DNA from: Bacillota bacterium
Lineage (GTDB): Bacteria; Bacillota; Sulfobacillia; JACIYH01
Assembly (NCBI GenBank): GCA_030019365.1
Contig: JASEFA010000002.1
Coordinates: forward strand, 245,525-309,524
Length of the DNA stretch: 64,000 bases
Direction of reading: 5' to 3'
Shown here: positions 1 to 8,756 of the stretch, piece after piece
Position numbering within the stretch: position 1 is the stretch's first letter
How the letters are laid out: the number at the start of each line of letters is the position of its first letter
Notes under the pieces: generated by a model
The model's database searches: none
Told to the model about the DNA's origin: nothing
Seen by the model: the letters and a program-made list of their open reading frames with translations, nothing else
Program-made: the position numbers and the translations under genes

Positions 1-52
1 CGGATCGCAAAGGGCTGGCAGGTGTAGGGAGCTTCGGGCCGAAGAGCCTGCA

Positions 53-99
53 AACCGCCGGTCTTGGGTAGACCGTTTACCCGGGCCGGCGGTTTTCGT
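53..99 (+). terminator. Probable intrinsic terminator of an upstream gene
   Basis: A 9-bp perfect stem (AACCGCCGG at 53-61 with CCGGCGGTT at 86-94) is followed by TTTTCGTTT. The loop holds a second small hairpin. It probably ends a gene left of the window. It could also be the expression platform of a leader whose 5' part is cut off, because 1-52 also folds (GCAGG with CCTGC around a CTTCGG/CCGAAG arm). I could not match 1-52 to a riboswitch class. Confidence 0.55.
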
Positions 100-186
100 T
101 TACGGCGAGGCCTGCCCCCAGGGCAGGACCCGCCGCGGCGGGCCCGTGGGAAGCCGGCAGTCCGGTCAAAGGAGGTAGGAAAGAGC

Positions 187-1224
187 ATGGATGTGCCGCG
201 GGTGAACGACGTGTTGATGGCCCTGGACGCCATCACGGGGGGGCGGGTGGTGACCGACCTGGGTCAGCTTGCCCGCACCGGCAACCGGTTCGTGGTCATC
301 AAGTCCTCGGGAATCCCGGGCAAGGCGGTGATGGAGACGCCCGGGCTGGTATTCGGCGATCCGGATCAGCCGGTGCGGAAGCTGGCGGTCACCATGACCC
401 TCACCGAGTCCCAGATAGAGCTGGCGGGAGCCATGGACATCGACGCCATCGTGGCCCACCACCCGGTGGCGGACGCGGCCAACTCGGGAGGGGTGCCCCT
501 GAAGTTCTACCTGTCGCTGTACGGGATAGCGGTGTTCGAGTTGCACGAGGCCTTCCACGGTCTGCATCCCGGCATCCCCTTCCTGCACGGCCACCGCCCC
601 GTGCGGGTGGACATCGCCTACGGGGGTGTCCCCGGCAACATCATGTACGTGGGCGAACCCCTGGATGACATCCGCACGGCCGGCGACATCCTGCACCGCC
701 TGGAGGATTTCATGGGGTTTGCCCGCGAGCGAGACGCCCTGGACAGTGACCGCGACCTGCGCGAGTGCCCCGAGGCCATGGAAACGGTGGTGGCCACCGG
801 GCCGCAGCTCCTCCACGGCAGCCCCGGTTCTCCGGTACGGGAGATACTGCACATCTTCCCCCACACCGGCTTCAGCGATGCCCATCTGAGCCAGGCCCTC
901 AGCGAGCACCCGGACGTGAACACCATCGTGGCCAGTATCAGCAGGGCACGGCCTTCCCACCCCCTGGTGGAGAAGGCCAGGGAGCTGGGGCTGACCTTCC
1001 TGGTGGGCAACTCCCACGCGGTGGAAATCCTGGAAAACGGCATGCCTCTGGCCTACGCCCTCCACGCCCTCCTTCCCGCCGTGGAGGTCTGGCTGTTCCG
1101 GGAGCGGGTGCTGGCCCTGCCGCTCGAGCGGGCGGGCCACGCCGCCGTCAGGCAATACGCGCAGGACATGGCCGGGCGCTTCCTCCTGCCCAAGCAGGTG
1201 GCCGCCCGGCCGCCGGGGAGGTGA
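187..1224 (+). CDS. NIF3/DUF34-like protein
   Basis: The 345-residue product resembles the NIF3 (DUF34) superfamily, whose members bind a dinuclear metal centre. A His-His-Pro motif (IVAHHPV) lies near residue 95, where NIF3 proteins have their metal-binding HHP. The C-terminal part (GNSHAVEILENGMPLAYAL) resembles the family's second metal-ligand region. The start at 187 has a strong AAAGGAGG at 168-175; the open frame begins at 64 but the upstream part is not protein-like. It lies 80 bp upstream of the Gate-domain permease, and the two could be cotranscribed. The biochemical role of NIF3 proteins is unsettled, and this member is divergent, so no reaction is assigned. Confidence 0.65.
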   Translation: MDVPRVNDVLMALDAITGGRVVTDLGQLARTGNRFVVIKSSGIPGKAVMETPGLVFGDPDQPVRKLAVTMTLTESQIELAGAMDIDAIVAHHPVADAANSGGVPLKFYLSLYGIAVFELHEAFHGLHPGIPFLHGHRPVRVDIAYGGVPGNIMYVGEPLDDIRTAGDILHRLEDFMGFARERDALDSDRDLRECPEAMETVVATGPQLLHGSPGSPVREILHIFPHTGFSDAHLSQALSEHPDVNTIVASISRARPSHPLVEKARELGLTFLVGNSHAVEILENGMPLAYALHALLPAVEVWLFRERVLALPLERAGHAAVRQYAQDMAGRFLLPKQVAARPPGR

Positions 1225-1304
1225 TGCGAGCCGCATATAGGTCAAACGTGCGACGGGAAGGGCTCATCGGAAAGAGAGGATTCCCATGAGAGGAGGCAAT
1301 GAGA

Positions 1305-2387
1305 ATGGCGACCCTGGAAAAGGAAGCGGTGACCGGGCGCACCATGACCCGCATTGAGGTCATCGGGCTGGTCATGGTACTCCTGGCGCTGCTGGGATTG
1401 CTCCTCGGGCCCGGGACCATCGCGGGGACCTTCGACGCCATGGTGAAGAAGGTCTTCGACATCGTGGTCAAGATCTACATCACCGGTGCCCTGGGCGTCA
1501 CCATCATACTGAGCGTGATCGTGGGGCGGGTTCTGGAGAGGCTGGGATTCACGGACGCTCTCATCCGCATATTCGCGCCCGCCGCCAGGTGGATGAGAAT
1601 CAACCCCACGGTGATCATCCCCGCCGTGTACAACATCCTGGGTGACATCAACGCCGCGGGCCGCATCACCGGCCCCACTCTCAAGCAGGCCGGGGCCACC
1701 CGAGCGGAGCAGAAGATCGCGGTGGCCACCATGGTGCAGTCCCAGCAGTCCTTCTCCACCTTCATGCTGGGCATGCTAGCCATGACCCGGGCCGGAATCG
1801 CCGTATTCCCTGTGATCCTGATCGCCCTCTTCCTGCCCCTGGTGGTGGTGCCGTTCCTGCTCAGCCGCACCATCTACCGGGACACCAGGCGGGTGGAGCT
1901 GAAGGAGTTGCCGCACTTCACCCCCACCAAGGGCGCGCTCGATACCGTATTCGGTGCCGGTCGCGAAGGGGCGGAGCTCGTGTTCCTGCTCATCATCCCC
2001 GCTGCCGTGGTGATCTTCGGGATTATCGGGGCCCTGGACTACCTGGGAGCGTGGAAGCCCATCGAGAGCGGCCTGACCGCTGCCCTCACCGCCCTCAGCA
2101 TCGAGCCCAAGACCGGCATCCTGTCGGTGCTGGCCTCCCCGACCCTGGCCATGAACACGCTCAAGGACATCTCGGCCCAGGTGGCTCCCGCCCTGGTGAT
2201 CGGGTCCTTCGTGCTGGCGGCGTCCGGCTTCCCCCTGCAGGTGATATTCGGTCAGATCCCGGCGGTATGGGCGCGGGTTTCCGACCTGTCCGAAGGCGAG
2301 GCCATGGAGGCCGCCGTACTGGGCACCGTCATCCGCATCCTCACCGCCGCCCTGCTGGCGGTGGCCCTCAGCCCGCTCGTTTCCTGA
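1305..2387 (+). CDS. Nucleoside-recognition (Gate) domain membrane protein
   Basis: A 360-residue integral membrane protein with about eight to nine hydrophobic segments and the N-terminal layout of Gate-domain (nucleoside recognition) proteins, related to spore maturation proteins SpmA/SpmB and nucleoside transporters. The segment VIIPAVYNILGDINAAGRITGPTLKQAGATRAEQKIAVATMVQSQQS carries the conserved polar loop. AGGAGG at 1291-1296 places the start at the ATG at 1305 (8-nt spacer); the in-frame ATG at 1299 is too close. The substrate is unknown, though nucleoside or drug transport is the usual inference for the fold. It follows the NIF3-like gene on the same strand. Confidence 0.7.
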   Translation: MATLEKEAVTGRTMTRIEVIGLVMVLLALLGLLLGPGTIAGTFDAMVKKVFDIVVKIYITGALGVTIILSVIVGRVLERLGFTDALIRIFAPAARWMRINPTVIIPAVYNILGDINAAGRITGPTLKQAGATRAEQKIAVATMVQSQQSFSTFMLGMLAMTRAGIAVFPVILIALFLPLVVVPFLLSRTIYRDTRRVELKELPHFTPTKGALDTVFGAGREGAELVFLLIIPAAVVIFGIIGALDYLGAWKPIESGLTAALTALSIEPKTGILSVLASPTLAMNTLKDISAQVAPALVIGSFVLAASGFPLQVIFGQIPAVWARVSDLSEGEAMEAAVLGTVIRILTAALLAVALSPLVS

Positions 2388-2508
2388 GGAACGACGCAGG
2401 CAGCCCGCATTTTGCCGGCGGGGCAACACCGCACGCGGGCATTGGCTGGCCTGTCGGCCCACCGCCGACCCAGACGGAGCCGCAGGCAGGCCAGGCAGGT
2501 GACCACCA

Positions 2509-2991
2509 TCAGAGCCGGGCCAGGAGCGCCCGGACCTGGCCGGACACGTCCAGGACGAAGAGGCCGCGCCCCAGCCAGTCCAGGCCCACGTCCGGCCGGC
2601 GGAGGGGAGCGTCCAGGATCACCTGGCCCGCCTCATTCACCCAGTGGGCGGTGAGGCCCGCCACCAGCTGGCCCGGATCGAGGAACAGGCTACCCTGCAG
2701 CTTCACCCTTGTGCGGCGGACGTAGTCAGGAAGCGGCGCCGGTACCGCCGGCGCCGCTTCCACCGTCCCCAGGCCCAGCGGCAGGCAGGTCTCCCGGTAG
2801 GTGCGATGGCGCCCGCTGGCCGCCACCCGGCGGCCCCCGAGCACCGCACCGTCCAGCTGATACACGTCGCTGCCGCTCCATTCCGGAGCCGCCTGGTGAT
2901 CAAAGGTAACCTCCATGCTGAGGAAGAGACCGGGAGTGATGATGACGGCACTCTCCGCCACCAGTTCCAGCCCCGCCCGCACCGTCTCCAT
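2509..2991 (-). CDS. Hypothetical protein, 160 aa
   Basis: I do not recognise this protein. The frame is open further upstream to 3144, but that part is proline/arginine-rich noise overlapping the divergent MFS gene. The ATG at 2991 has a G-rich Shine-Dalgarno (CGGGGGGTG) and begins a balanced sequence, METVRAGLELVAESAVIITPG. The product has no long hydrophobic segment and no cysteine cluster, and looks like an all-beta soluble domain. It is convergent with the Gate permease and divergent from the MFS gene. Composition and a plausible ribosome site support it being real. Confidence 0.5.
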   Translation of the reverse strand: METVRAGLELVAESAVIITPGLFLSMEVTFDHQAAPEWSGSDVYQLDGAVLGGRRVAASGRHRTYRETCLPLGLGTVEAAPAVPAPLPDYVRRTRVKLQGSLFLDPGQLVAGLTAHWVNEAGQVILDAPLRRPDVGLDWLGRGLFVLDVSGQVRALLARL

Positions 2992-3101
2992 GACCGCACC
3001 CCCCGAGGTCTCACTGCCTAATCCATATGCGGGCGGTGCGGGGGCCACCCGCCGGCGGCCCGGCCGCATCCTGGGAGGCGACGGTACGCCGCCCGGAAGG
3101 G

Positions 3102-4412
3102 ATGGGAGAAGTAGAGCGCGAACGTGTAGGCGTGCAGCAGACAACCGGATCGTGGCCCGCAGCGAGAAACGTGCCCGTCATGGCCGCCACCACGGCGTTG
3201 AACGTGGGCGCCATGACGCTGTGGAGCCCCATCCTTCCGCTCATCCTGCGCGACCTGGGGGCGACGGCCTTCCAGGTCAGCCTGTCCGTGGCCATCTGGA
3301 CGGCGGTGGCCGCCCTGTTCCAGTATCAGGGCGGCATCTGGAGCGACCGCTGGGGGCGTCTCCCCACCCTCGTCTATCCTACGTACCTTTGCGCCGTGGC
3401 CATATCGGCGGCAGCGTTCATGTCCTCGTGGAAACCCTTCGTCCTGGTCTACATCCTCTGGTACGTGGCCAACGCCATCCAGGGGCCCACCTTCTCCACC
3501 ATCATTGGCGAGGCCGTTCCTCCCGAGCGCCAGGGTCACGCTTTCGGCCTGGTGGAATTCACCATCGGGCTGGGCGTGGTGGCGGGGCCCCTTCTGGGAG
3601 CCTACCTGCTTCCCGTCGTACGGGCGCGGGGCTTGCTCCTCACCACCGGAGTCATCTTCCTGGGCACCGCGATCGCCCGGCACGCCCTCCTGCGCGAGAC
3701 CAAACCGGCGGCGGCGGGGTCGATCCACTTCCACTTCACCCAGGTGTTCTCAGGGCGGCTGGCGGTCGTGCTCCTCATCTCGGTGGCGTACTACCTGGTC
3801 CTCAGCACCACCATGTGGGGACCGTTCCTGGCCCTGCATGCCAGCGACGCCATGGGGTTGAGCAAGTCCCAGATCAACCTGTTCTACGCGGCCGGCTCGG
3901 CCGTCTCGGCCCTGTGCAGCCTGCTGGCCGGCCGGGCGGTGGCGCGGTGGGGTGTCTACCGGGTGCTCTCCTGGGCCTCCCTCGCCCTGGGCGGCACCGT
4001 GCTGCTCTGGTCCCTGCAGAGGCACCTGGGCGCCATCTTGGCCGGCATGCTCGCCATTTCGGCCGCCTTCCAGTTTTCCATGGTCGCCAGCGATGCCTTC
4101 CGGGTGATAGCGCTACCGGAGACCATACGCGGCCGGGCGCTGGGCGCCATCGGTACCATGAGCAGCGTCGCCGCCGTCCTGGCCGTGCCCCTGGCCGGTT
4201 ACCTCCGGCAGAAGCTGGTGCTGGCGCCGTTCATCCTGGCCGCCGCCACGGCGGTGGTGCTGTTCTTCGCCGTGCAGGTCCTGATCGCCCGCCACGTCGC
4301 CCCCGCCGACTCCCTTGCTGACCCCGGCGCGCGCGCCGGCGGCAGCGTCGCCCCCCTCCCGTGCACAACCACCGATCCGGATCGGCCTCCCGGCGACGAA
4401 CGTCAGGCATGA
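3102..4412 (+). CDS. MFS transporter
   Basis: The 436-residue protein has about twelve transmembrane helices and the major facilitator superfamily signature between helices 2 and 3 (GGIWSDRWGRLPTL, near residue 75 from the first in-frame ATG). A long cytosolic loop follows helix 6. Start choice is weak: the ATG at 3102 has GGAAGG only one base upstream. A GTG at 3132 and an ATG at 3180, just before the first helix, are alternatives. Substrate cannot be predicted. The gene ends 61 bp before the flavin reductase start, so the two may be cotranscribed. Confidence 0.8.
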   Translation: MGEVERERVGVQQTTGSWPAARNVPVMAATTALNVGAMTLWSPILPLILRDLGATAFQVSLSVAIWTAVAALFQYQGGIWSDRWGRLPTLVYPTYLCAVAISAAAFMSSWKPFVLVYILWYVANAIQGPTFSTIIGEAVPPERQGHAFGLVEFTIGLGVVAGPLLGAYLLPVVRARGLLLTTGVIFLGTAIARHALLRETKPAAAGSIHFHFTQVFSGRLAVVLLISVAYYLVLSTTMWGPFLALHASDAMGLSKSQINLFYAAGSAVSALCSLLAGRAVARWGVYRVLSWASLALGGTVLLWSLQRHLGAILAGMLAISAAFQFSMVASDAFRVIALPETIRGRALGAIGTMSSVAAVLAVPLAGYLRQKLVLAPFILAAATAVVLFFAVQVLIARHVAPADSLADPGARAGGSVAPLPCTTTDPDRPPGDERQA

Positions 4413-4473
4413 GGCACCCCGCCGCAGGACACCAATATTGAGGAGAACAACGCCTGCGGGGAGGGAGTGGCTA

Positions 4474-6474
4474 GTGCCCACCAAGCATTATCCGAGTCTG
4501 TTTCAGCCAGGCAGGATCGGCAAGATAACGGTGCGGAACCGCCTGGTGATGCCGCCCATGGCGACCAACTATGGCGGCGAGGACGGCGAGGTCACCGACC
4601 GCATGATCCGTTACTACGAAGAGCGGGCCAAGGGTGGGACGGGCCTGATCATCGTGGAAAACGCCCAGGTGGATTACCCCATCGGGAAGAACGTGGTCCG
4701 CCAGCATCGCATCGATGACGACAAGTTCGTCCCCGGCCTGCGCCTTCTCGCCACCGCCATCAAACGTCATGGGGCGGTGGCCCTGCAGCAGATCCACCAT
4801 GCCGGGAGGCAAACCACCCCCGCCATCACCGAGGGCCACGTGCCGGTGGCGCCGTCGCCGGTGCCCTGCCGCTTCCTGGGGGTGCAGCCCCGCGAGCTGA
4901 CCGGCGCAGAGATCGACACCCTCATCAACAGGTTCGCGGAGGCGGCCGCCCGCGCCAAACTGGCCGGCTTCGACGGCGTGGAACTCCACGGCGCCCACGG
5001 CTACCTGATCGGGGAGTTCATCTCGCCGTACACCAACAAGCGCGTCGACCAGTACGGCGGGACGCTGGAGGGCCGGATGCGCTTCCCCCTGGAGATCATC
5101 CGGCGCACGCGCGAGAAGGTGGGGGACGACTTCGTCATCGGCTTCCGCTTCAGCGCCGACGAGTTCATCCCCGGGGGCCTCACCCTGGACGAGGCCAGAC
5201 AGGTGGCGCCCATGCTGCAGCAGGCCGGGGTGGACGTCCTGCACGTGTCGGCCGGTATCTACGAGAGCATGGACCGCGTCCTGGAACCCATGTCGTACCC
5301 GGAAGGATGGCGGGTCTACCTGGCCGAGTCCATCAAGCAGGTGGTGACCATCCCGGTGATAACGGTGGGCGTCATCCGCACGCCCGAGATGGCCGACCGC
5401 ATCATCGCCGAAGGCAAGGCCGACTTCGTGGCGGTGGGGCGCGGCCTCATCACCGACCCCGAGTTCGCCCTCAAGGCGGCCACCGGGCACGCCGACCGCA
5501 TCAACCGCTGCATCAGTTGCAACATCGGGTGCGTGGGCAACGGCATCTTCGCCTCCAGCATCATGCGCTGCACCGTCAATCCCGCCGTAGGGACGGAGGA
5601 GCTCCTGGGCACCATCCCGCCCGCCCCCCATCGCGTGAAGGTGGTGGTGGTGGGAGGCGGCCCCGCCGGCATGGAGGCGGCCCGCATCGCCGCGATGCGC
5701 GGCCACGACGTGGTGCTGTTCGAGAAGTCGGACCGCCCGGGGGGACAGATGCTGCTGGCCGCCCTTCCTCCCCACAAGGACAAGATCAACTGGTTCACGG
5801 ATTTTCTCACCCGGGAGCTGGCTTTGTTCCGGGTGCGCGTGGTCACCGGGCGCGGGGTTTCCGCTGAGGACGTCCTGCGGGAGCAGCCGGCCGCCGTGAT
5901 TGTCGCCACAGGGGCGGTGCCGGCGGTTCCCGACATCCCCGGTGTGGACGGGCCCCGCGTCTTCCAGGCCTGGGACGTGGTGGCCGGCACCAGGAAGGTG
6001 GACGGCCAGCGCGTGGTGGTAATGGGAGGCGGTCAGGTGGGATGCGAGACGGCGGAGCTCCTGGCCGAGCAGGGTAAGCAGGTCACCATCCTGGAGATGC
6101 TGCAGGACCTGGCCCTGGACATGGAGCCCATCAACCGCCTGGACATGCTGGGGCGGTTCAAGCGCCTGGGGATCAACGGACTCACCGGAGTGACGGCCAC
6201 CGCCATCACCGACGGCACCGTCCACACCATCGACCGCCACCTGCAGACCGCGTCCTTCCCCGCCGATGCCGTGCTCCTGGCCGTGGGAGCCACCCCGGTG
6301 AACGACCTGGCCCTGGACCTGGCCGGCCGCGTGGGCGAGGTGTACGTGGTGGGCGACGCCGTGCGGCCCCGACGCATCATGGAGGCCGCCCAGGAGGGAG
6401 CCCTGGCCGCCTACTCCATCGCCGAAGCCCACAAGTGGCTGAGCCCCCTCTCCCCGGCCCACGCTACCGTCTGA
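4474..6474 (+). CDS. NADH:flavin oxidoreductase, 2,4-dienoyl-CoA reductase type
   Basis: The 666-residue product has the full architecture of the 2,4-dienoyl-CoA reductase/BaiCD family. An N-terminal old-yellow-enzyme TIM barrel (residues 1-340) begins LFQPGRIGKITVRNRLVMPPM. A 4Fe-4S motif C-x2-C-x3-C-x11-C starts near 346 (CISCNIGC). A C-terminal FAD/NAD(P) module has two Rossmann loops, VVGGGPAGMEA near 390 and VMGGGQVGCETAE near 514. Such enzymes pass NAD(P)H electrons through FAD and the cluster to FMN and reduce enoates or enones. The start is GTG at 4474 behind GGGGAGGGAG. The substrate is not known. The four dyads and the sigma-54 activator lie just downstream. Confidence 0.85.
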   Translation: MPTKHYPSLFQPGRIGKITVRNRLVMPPMATNYGGEDGEVTDRMIRYYEERAKGGTGLIIVENAQVDYPIGKNVVRQHRIDDDKFVPGLRLLATAIKRHGAVALQQIHHAGRQTTPAITEGHVPVAPSPVPCRFLGVQPRELTGAEIDTLINRFAEAAARAKLAGFDGVELHGAHGYLIGEFISPYTNKRVDQYGGTLEGRMRFPLEIIRRTREKVGDDFVIGFRFSADEFIPGGLTLDEARQVAPMLQQAGVDVLHVSAGIYESMDRVLEPMSYPEGWRVYLAESIKQVVTIPVITVGVIRTPEMADRIIAEGKADFVAVGRGLITDPEFALKAATGHADRINRCISCNIGCVGNGIFASSIMRCTVNPAVGTEELLGTIPPAPHRVKVVVVGGGPAGMEAARIAAMRGHDVVLFEKSDRPGGQMLLAALPPHKDKINWFTDFLTRELALFRVRVVTGRGVSAEDVLREQPAAVIVATGAVPAVPDIPGVDGPRVFQAWDVVAGTRKVDGQRVVVMGGGQVGCETAELLAEQGKQVTILEMLQDLALDMEPINRLDMLGRFKRLGINGLTGVTATAITDGTVHTIDRHLQTASFPADAVLLAVGATPVNDLALDLAGRVGEVYVVGDAVRPRRIMEAAQEGALAAYSIAEAHKWLSPLSPAHATV

Positions 6475-6532
6475 CCCCGACGCGGCGCGCGGCAGCCCAC
6501 GCCCACGCCCCCCGACGCCCACAGGCAAACCA

Positions 6533-6775
6533 ACACGGTCAGCCGACTGACAGTGTGGCCTCTCACATGGTCAATCGGCTGACTGTGCACTCCGCCATCC
6601 GTCCCTCCGGTTCCCCGCGGGGCACCACCGCAATCTGCAGCGTTAACATAAAGATCGCACGCGCGATTTCCGTCAACCGCGTATTGCTGACTCTACCAAA
6701 TGTTACCACATAACCAGCGTCAGTGTCAGTGCCCTGACAGTCTTCCCGCCTACACGGTCAGTCCGCTGACCGTGC
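6533..6775. promoter_or_regulatory. Array of four phased dyad operators
   Basis: Four copies of the dyad GTCAR-N4-CTGAC lie in the 451-bp gap between the flavin reductase and the sigma-54 activator. Cores are at 6538-6551, 6570-6583, 6725-6738 and 6757-6770. Within each pair the centres are exactly 32 bp apart, about three helical turns, so both sites face the same side of DNA. Flanks of the first and last are also symmetric (ACAC...GTGT or GTGC). They look like binding sites of a dimeric regulator; the Fis-type activator encoded immediately downstream is the obvious candidate. The rest of 6475-6925 holds an AT-richer patch near 6640-6715 that may contain a promoter. Confidence 0.6.
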
Positions 6776-6925
6776 GTTCTCCGCCCCCCGCCGGGGTGGG
6801 CAGGATGGCTGGCACTCCAGAGCGAACTAACTACTGCAACGGGCCGGGAACCGCCGCGCGGGGGGCGGCCGGGACCGCAACGCACGTGCCTGCCGCGCTG
6901 GTAGGCGGGCGGGAATGCGGCGCAC

Positions 6926-8755
6926 ATGCCCGCCATGGGGGTGGGGGCCGGGTTGCCCGGGTCGGATCTATTATCGATTCAGGAGACAGCGCAGCAGGTG
7001 GCGGAGGCGGTATCTGCCGCCCTGGGCGTGGAAACCGAAATCGTGGACGACCGGATCACCGTGGTGGCCGGCACCGGTAAGTACCGCCAGCGCATCGGTG
7101 GTAACGAGGAAGGCGGCGACCCCACGGCCGGCTTCCTGTACGGTCGGGTGCTGCGCACGGGACAGTCCTTCGTGGTGGAGGATCCCGCTTCGGACCCCAC
7201 GTACGACCCCCGCTCCCTCACCGGGGAGACGGAAGAGCAGGCCGAGATTTGCTGTCCCATCGTGGTGGACGGCCGCGTGGTCGGGGTGCTGGGTCTTTCC
7301 GCCATGACCGCCGCCCAGCGGGAAATCCTGCTGGGCAAGCAGCGCGAGATGCTGGAATTCCTGCAACGCATGGCGGAGCTGCTTGCCAGCAAGGTCCGGG
7401 AACATCACGCCATGACCAGGCTGAGCATCACCTCGGGCCAGCTTGCCACCATCCTGGAGAGCATCGGCGAGGGCGTCCTGGCCATCGACGAGTCCGGCTT
7501 CATCTCCCACTGCAACCGCTCGGCCGAGGTGCTCATCGGGCTGCCGCGGCGGCAGCTGCTGGGCAAGCACCTCTCCACCCTGTGGCCGGATTCCCCCATG
7601 CTCACCGTGCTCGCCACCGGACAGGAGTACCGTGAGCGCGAGGAAATCTACCAGCGGCCCCGGCCCACCCACTTCCTGGTCACCGCCCTGCCCGTCCGCG
7701 TGGAGGGCGTCGTCAAGGGGGTGGTGGCCACCTTCCGGGCGTTCTCCGAGGTGAGGCGCCTGGTCCGCAGCATGACCGACACCCTCCCGGGATACACCTT
7801 CGCCGACATCAAGGGCACCAGCCCCGCCATCCTGCGCATGAAAGAACAGGCCATGCAGGTGGCGGCCAGCGATGTCACCGTCCTCATCTGCGGGGAAAGC
7901 GGCACCGGCAAGGAGATGTTCGCCCGCGCCGTCCATGCCGCCAGCCCGCGGGCGTCCGGCCCCTTCGTGGTGCTGAACTGCGGTGCCATCCCGGAAACCC
8001 TGCTGGAGAGCGAGCTGTTCGGGTACGAGGGGGGTGCATTCACCGGGGCGAAGCGCGAGGGCAAGCCGGGCAAGTTCGAGCTGGCCAGCGGTGGCACCAT
8101 CTTCCTGGACGAGATCGGCGATATGCCCCTGCACCTGCAGGTGAAGCTCCTGCGCGTGTTGCAGGATCACGTGGTGGAACGGGTGGGGGGCACCCACCCC
8201 ATCCCGGTGGACGTGCGGGTCATCGCTGCCAGCAACCGCGACCTGGAGCAGATGATGCACGACCACGAGTTCCGCGAGGACCTGTACTTCCGCCTGAGCG
8301 TCATCCCCCTCCAGGTACCGCCCCTGCGCGAGCGGCGCGAAGACATACCGCTCCTCGCCGAGTACTTCCTCGACAACCAGCGGCGGCTCGTGCCCAAGGA
8401 AGTGAGCGGATTCAGCCGCGCCGTCCTGGACGCCTTCCTGGCGTACGACTGGCCGGGGAACGTGCGGGAGTTGCAGAACACCGTCGAGTACGCCGTCCAC
8501 CTGGCCAAGGGGCCCACCATCACCCTGGAGAGCCTGCCACCGCGCCTGCGCCGGCACACGACGGCGGTGGCCGATGGCACCCTGCGCGAGCAGGTGCGCC
8601 GCTTTGAGGCCAGTCTGATCCAAACCTGCCTCTCCCGCTACGGATCGGGCAGCACGGCGGTGGAGCAGGCCGCCCGGGAGCTGGGGATCAGCCGGGCCAG
8701 CCTGTACCGGAAGCTGCGCGCCACCGCACGCGTCACCCGCCAGGCATCGGGATGA
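6926..8755 (+). CDS. Sigma-54-dependent transcriptional activator (sensor-PAS-AAA-Fis)
   Basis: The 609-residue enhancer-binding protein has four parts. The N-terminal sensor region (about 15-155) is GAF-like. A PAS domain starts near 175 (ILESIGEGVLAIDESGFISHCN). The AAA+ domain has Walker A GESGTGKE near 321, the sigma-54 contact loop GAFTGA near 369 and Walker B TIFLDEIG near 391. A C-terminal Fis-type helix-turn-helix ends GISRASLYRKLRA. It activates RNA polymerase-sigma54 promoters from upstream dyads. No receiver domain is present, so it probably senses a ligand directly. The start is uncertain: ATG 6926, ATG 6935 and TTG 6950 all lack a good ribosome site. Confidence 0.88.
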   Translation: MPAMGVGAGLPGSDLLSIQETAQQVAEAVSAALGVETEIVDDRITVVAGTGKYRQRIGGNEEGGDPTAGFLYGRVLRTGQSFVVEDPASDPTYDPRSLTGETEEQAEICCPIVVDGRVVGVLGLSAMTAAQREILLGKQREMLEFLQRMAELLASKVREHHAMTRLSITSGQLATILESIGEGVLAIDESGFISHCNRSAEVLIGLPRRQLLGKHLSTLWPDSPMLTVLATGQEYREREEIYQRPRPTHFLVTALPVRVEGVVKGVVATFRAFSEVRRLVRSMTDTLPGYTFADIKGTSPAILRMKEQAMQVAASDVTVLICGESGTGKEMFARAVHAASPRASGPFVVLNCGAIPETLLESELFGYEGGAFTGAKREGKPGKFELASGGTIFLDEIGDMPLHLQVKLLRVLQDHVVERVGGTHPIPVDVRVIAASNRDLEQMMHDHEFREDLYFRLSVIPLQVPPLRERREDIPLLAEYFLDNQRRLVPKEVSGFSRAVLDAFLAYDWPGNVRELQNTVEYAVHLAKGPTITLESLPPRLRRHTTAVADGTLREQVRRFEASLIQTCLSRYGSGSTAVEQAARELGISRASLYRKLRATARVTRQASG

Positions 8756-8756
8756 A

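Noticed and set aside
1-52. A riboswitch aptamer ahead of the hairpin at 53-94
   Set aside because: Only the last part of the possible leader is in the window and it matches no class I can recognise, so only the terminator is annotated.
4471-6528. 685-codon minus-strand frame opposite the flavin reductase
   Set aside because: Rich in His, Gly and Gln, antisense to a well-conserved enzyme; not a gene.
6795-6925. A sigma-54 promoter around TGGCAC at 6809
   Set aside because: The TGGCAC is followed by GC at the wrong distance (one base short) and lacks the TTGC box, so it does not meet the -24/-12 pattern.
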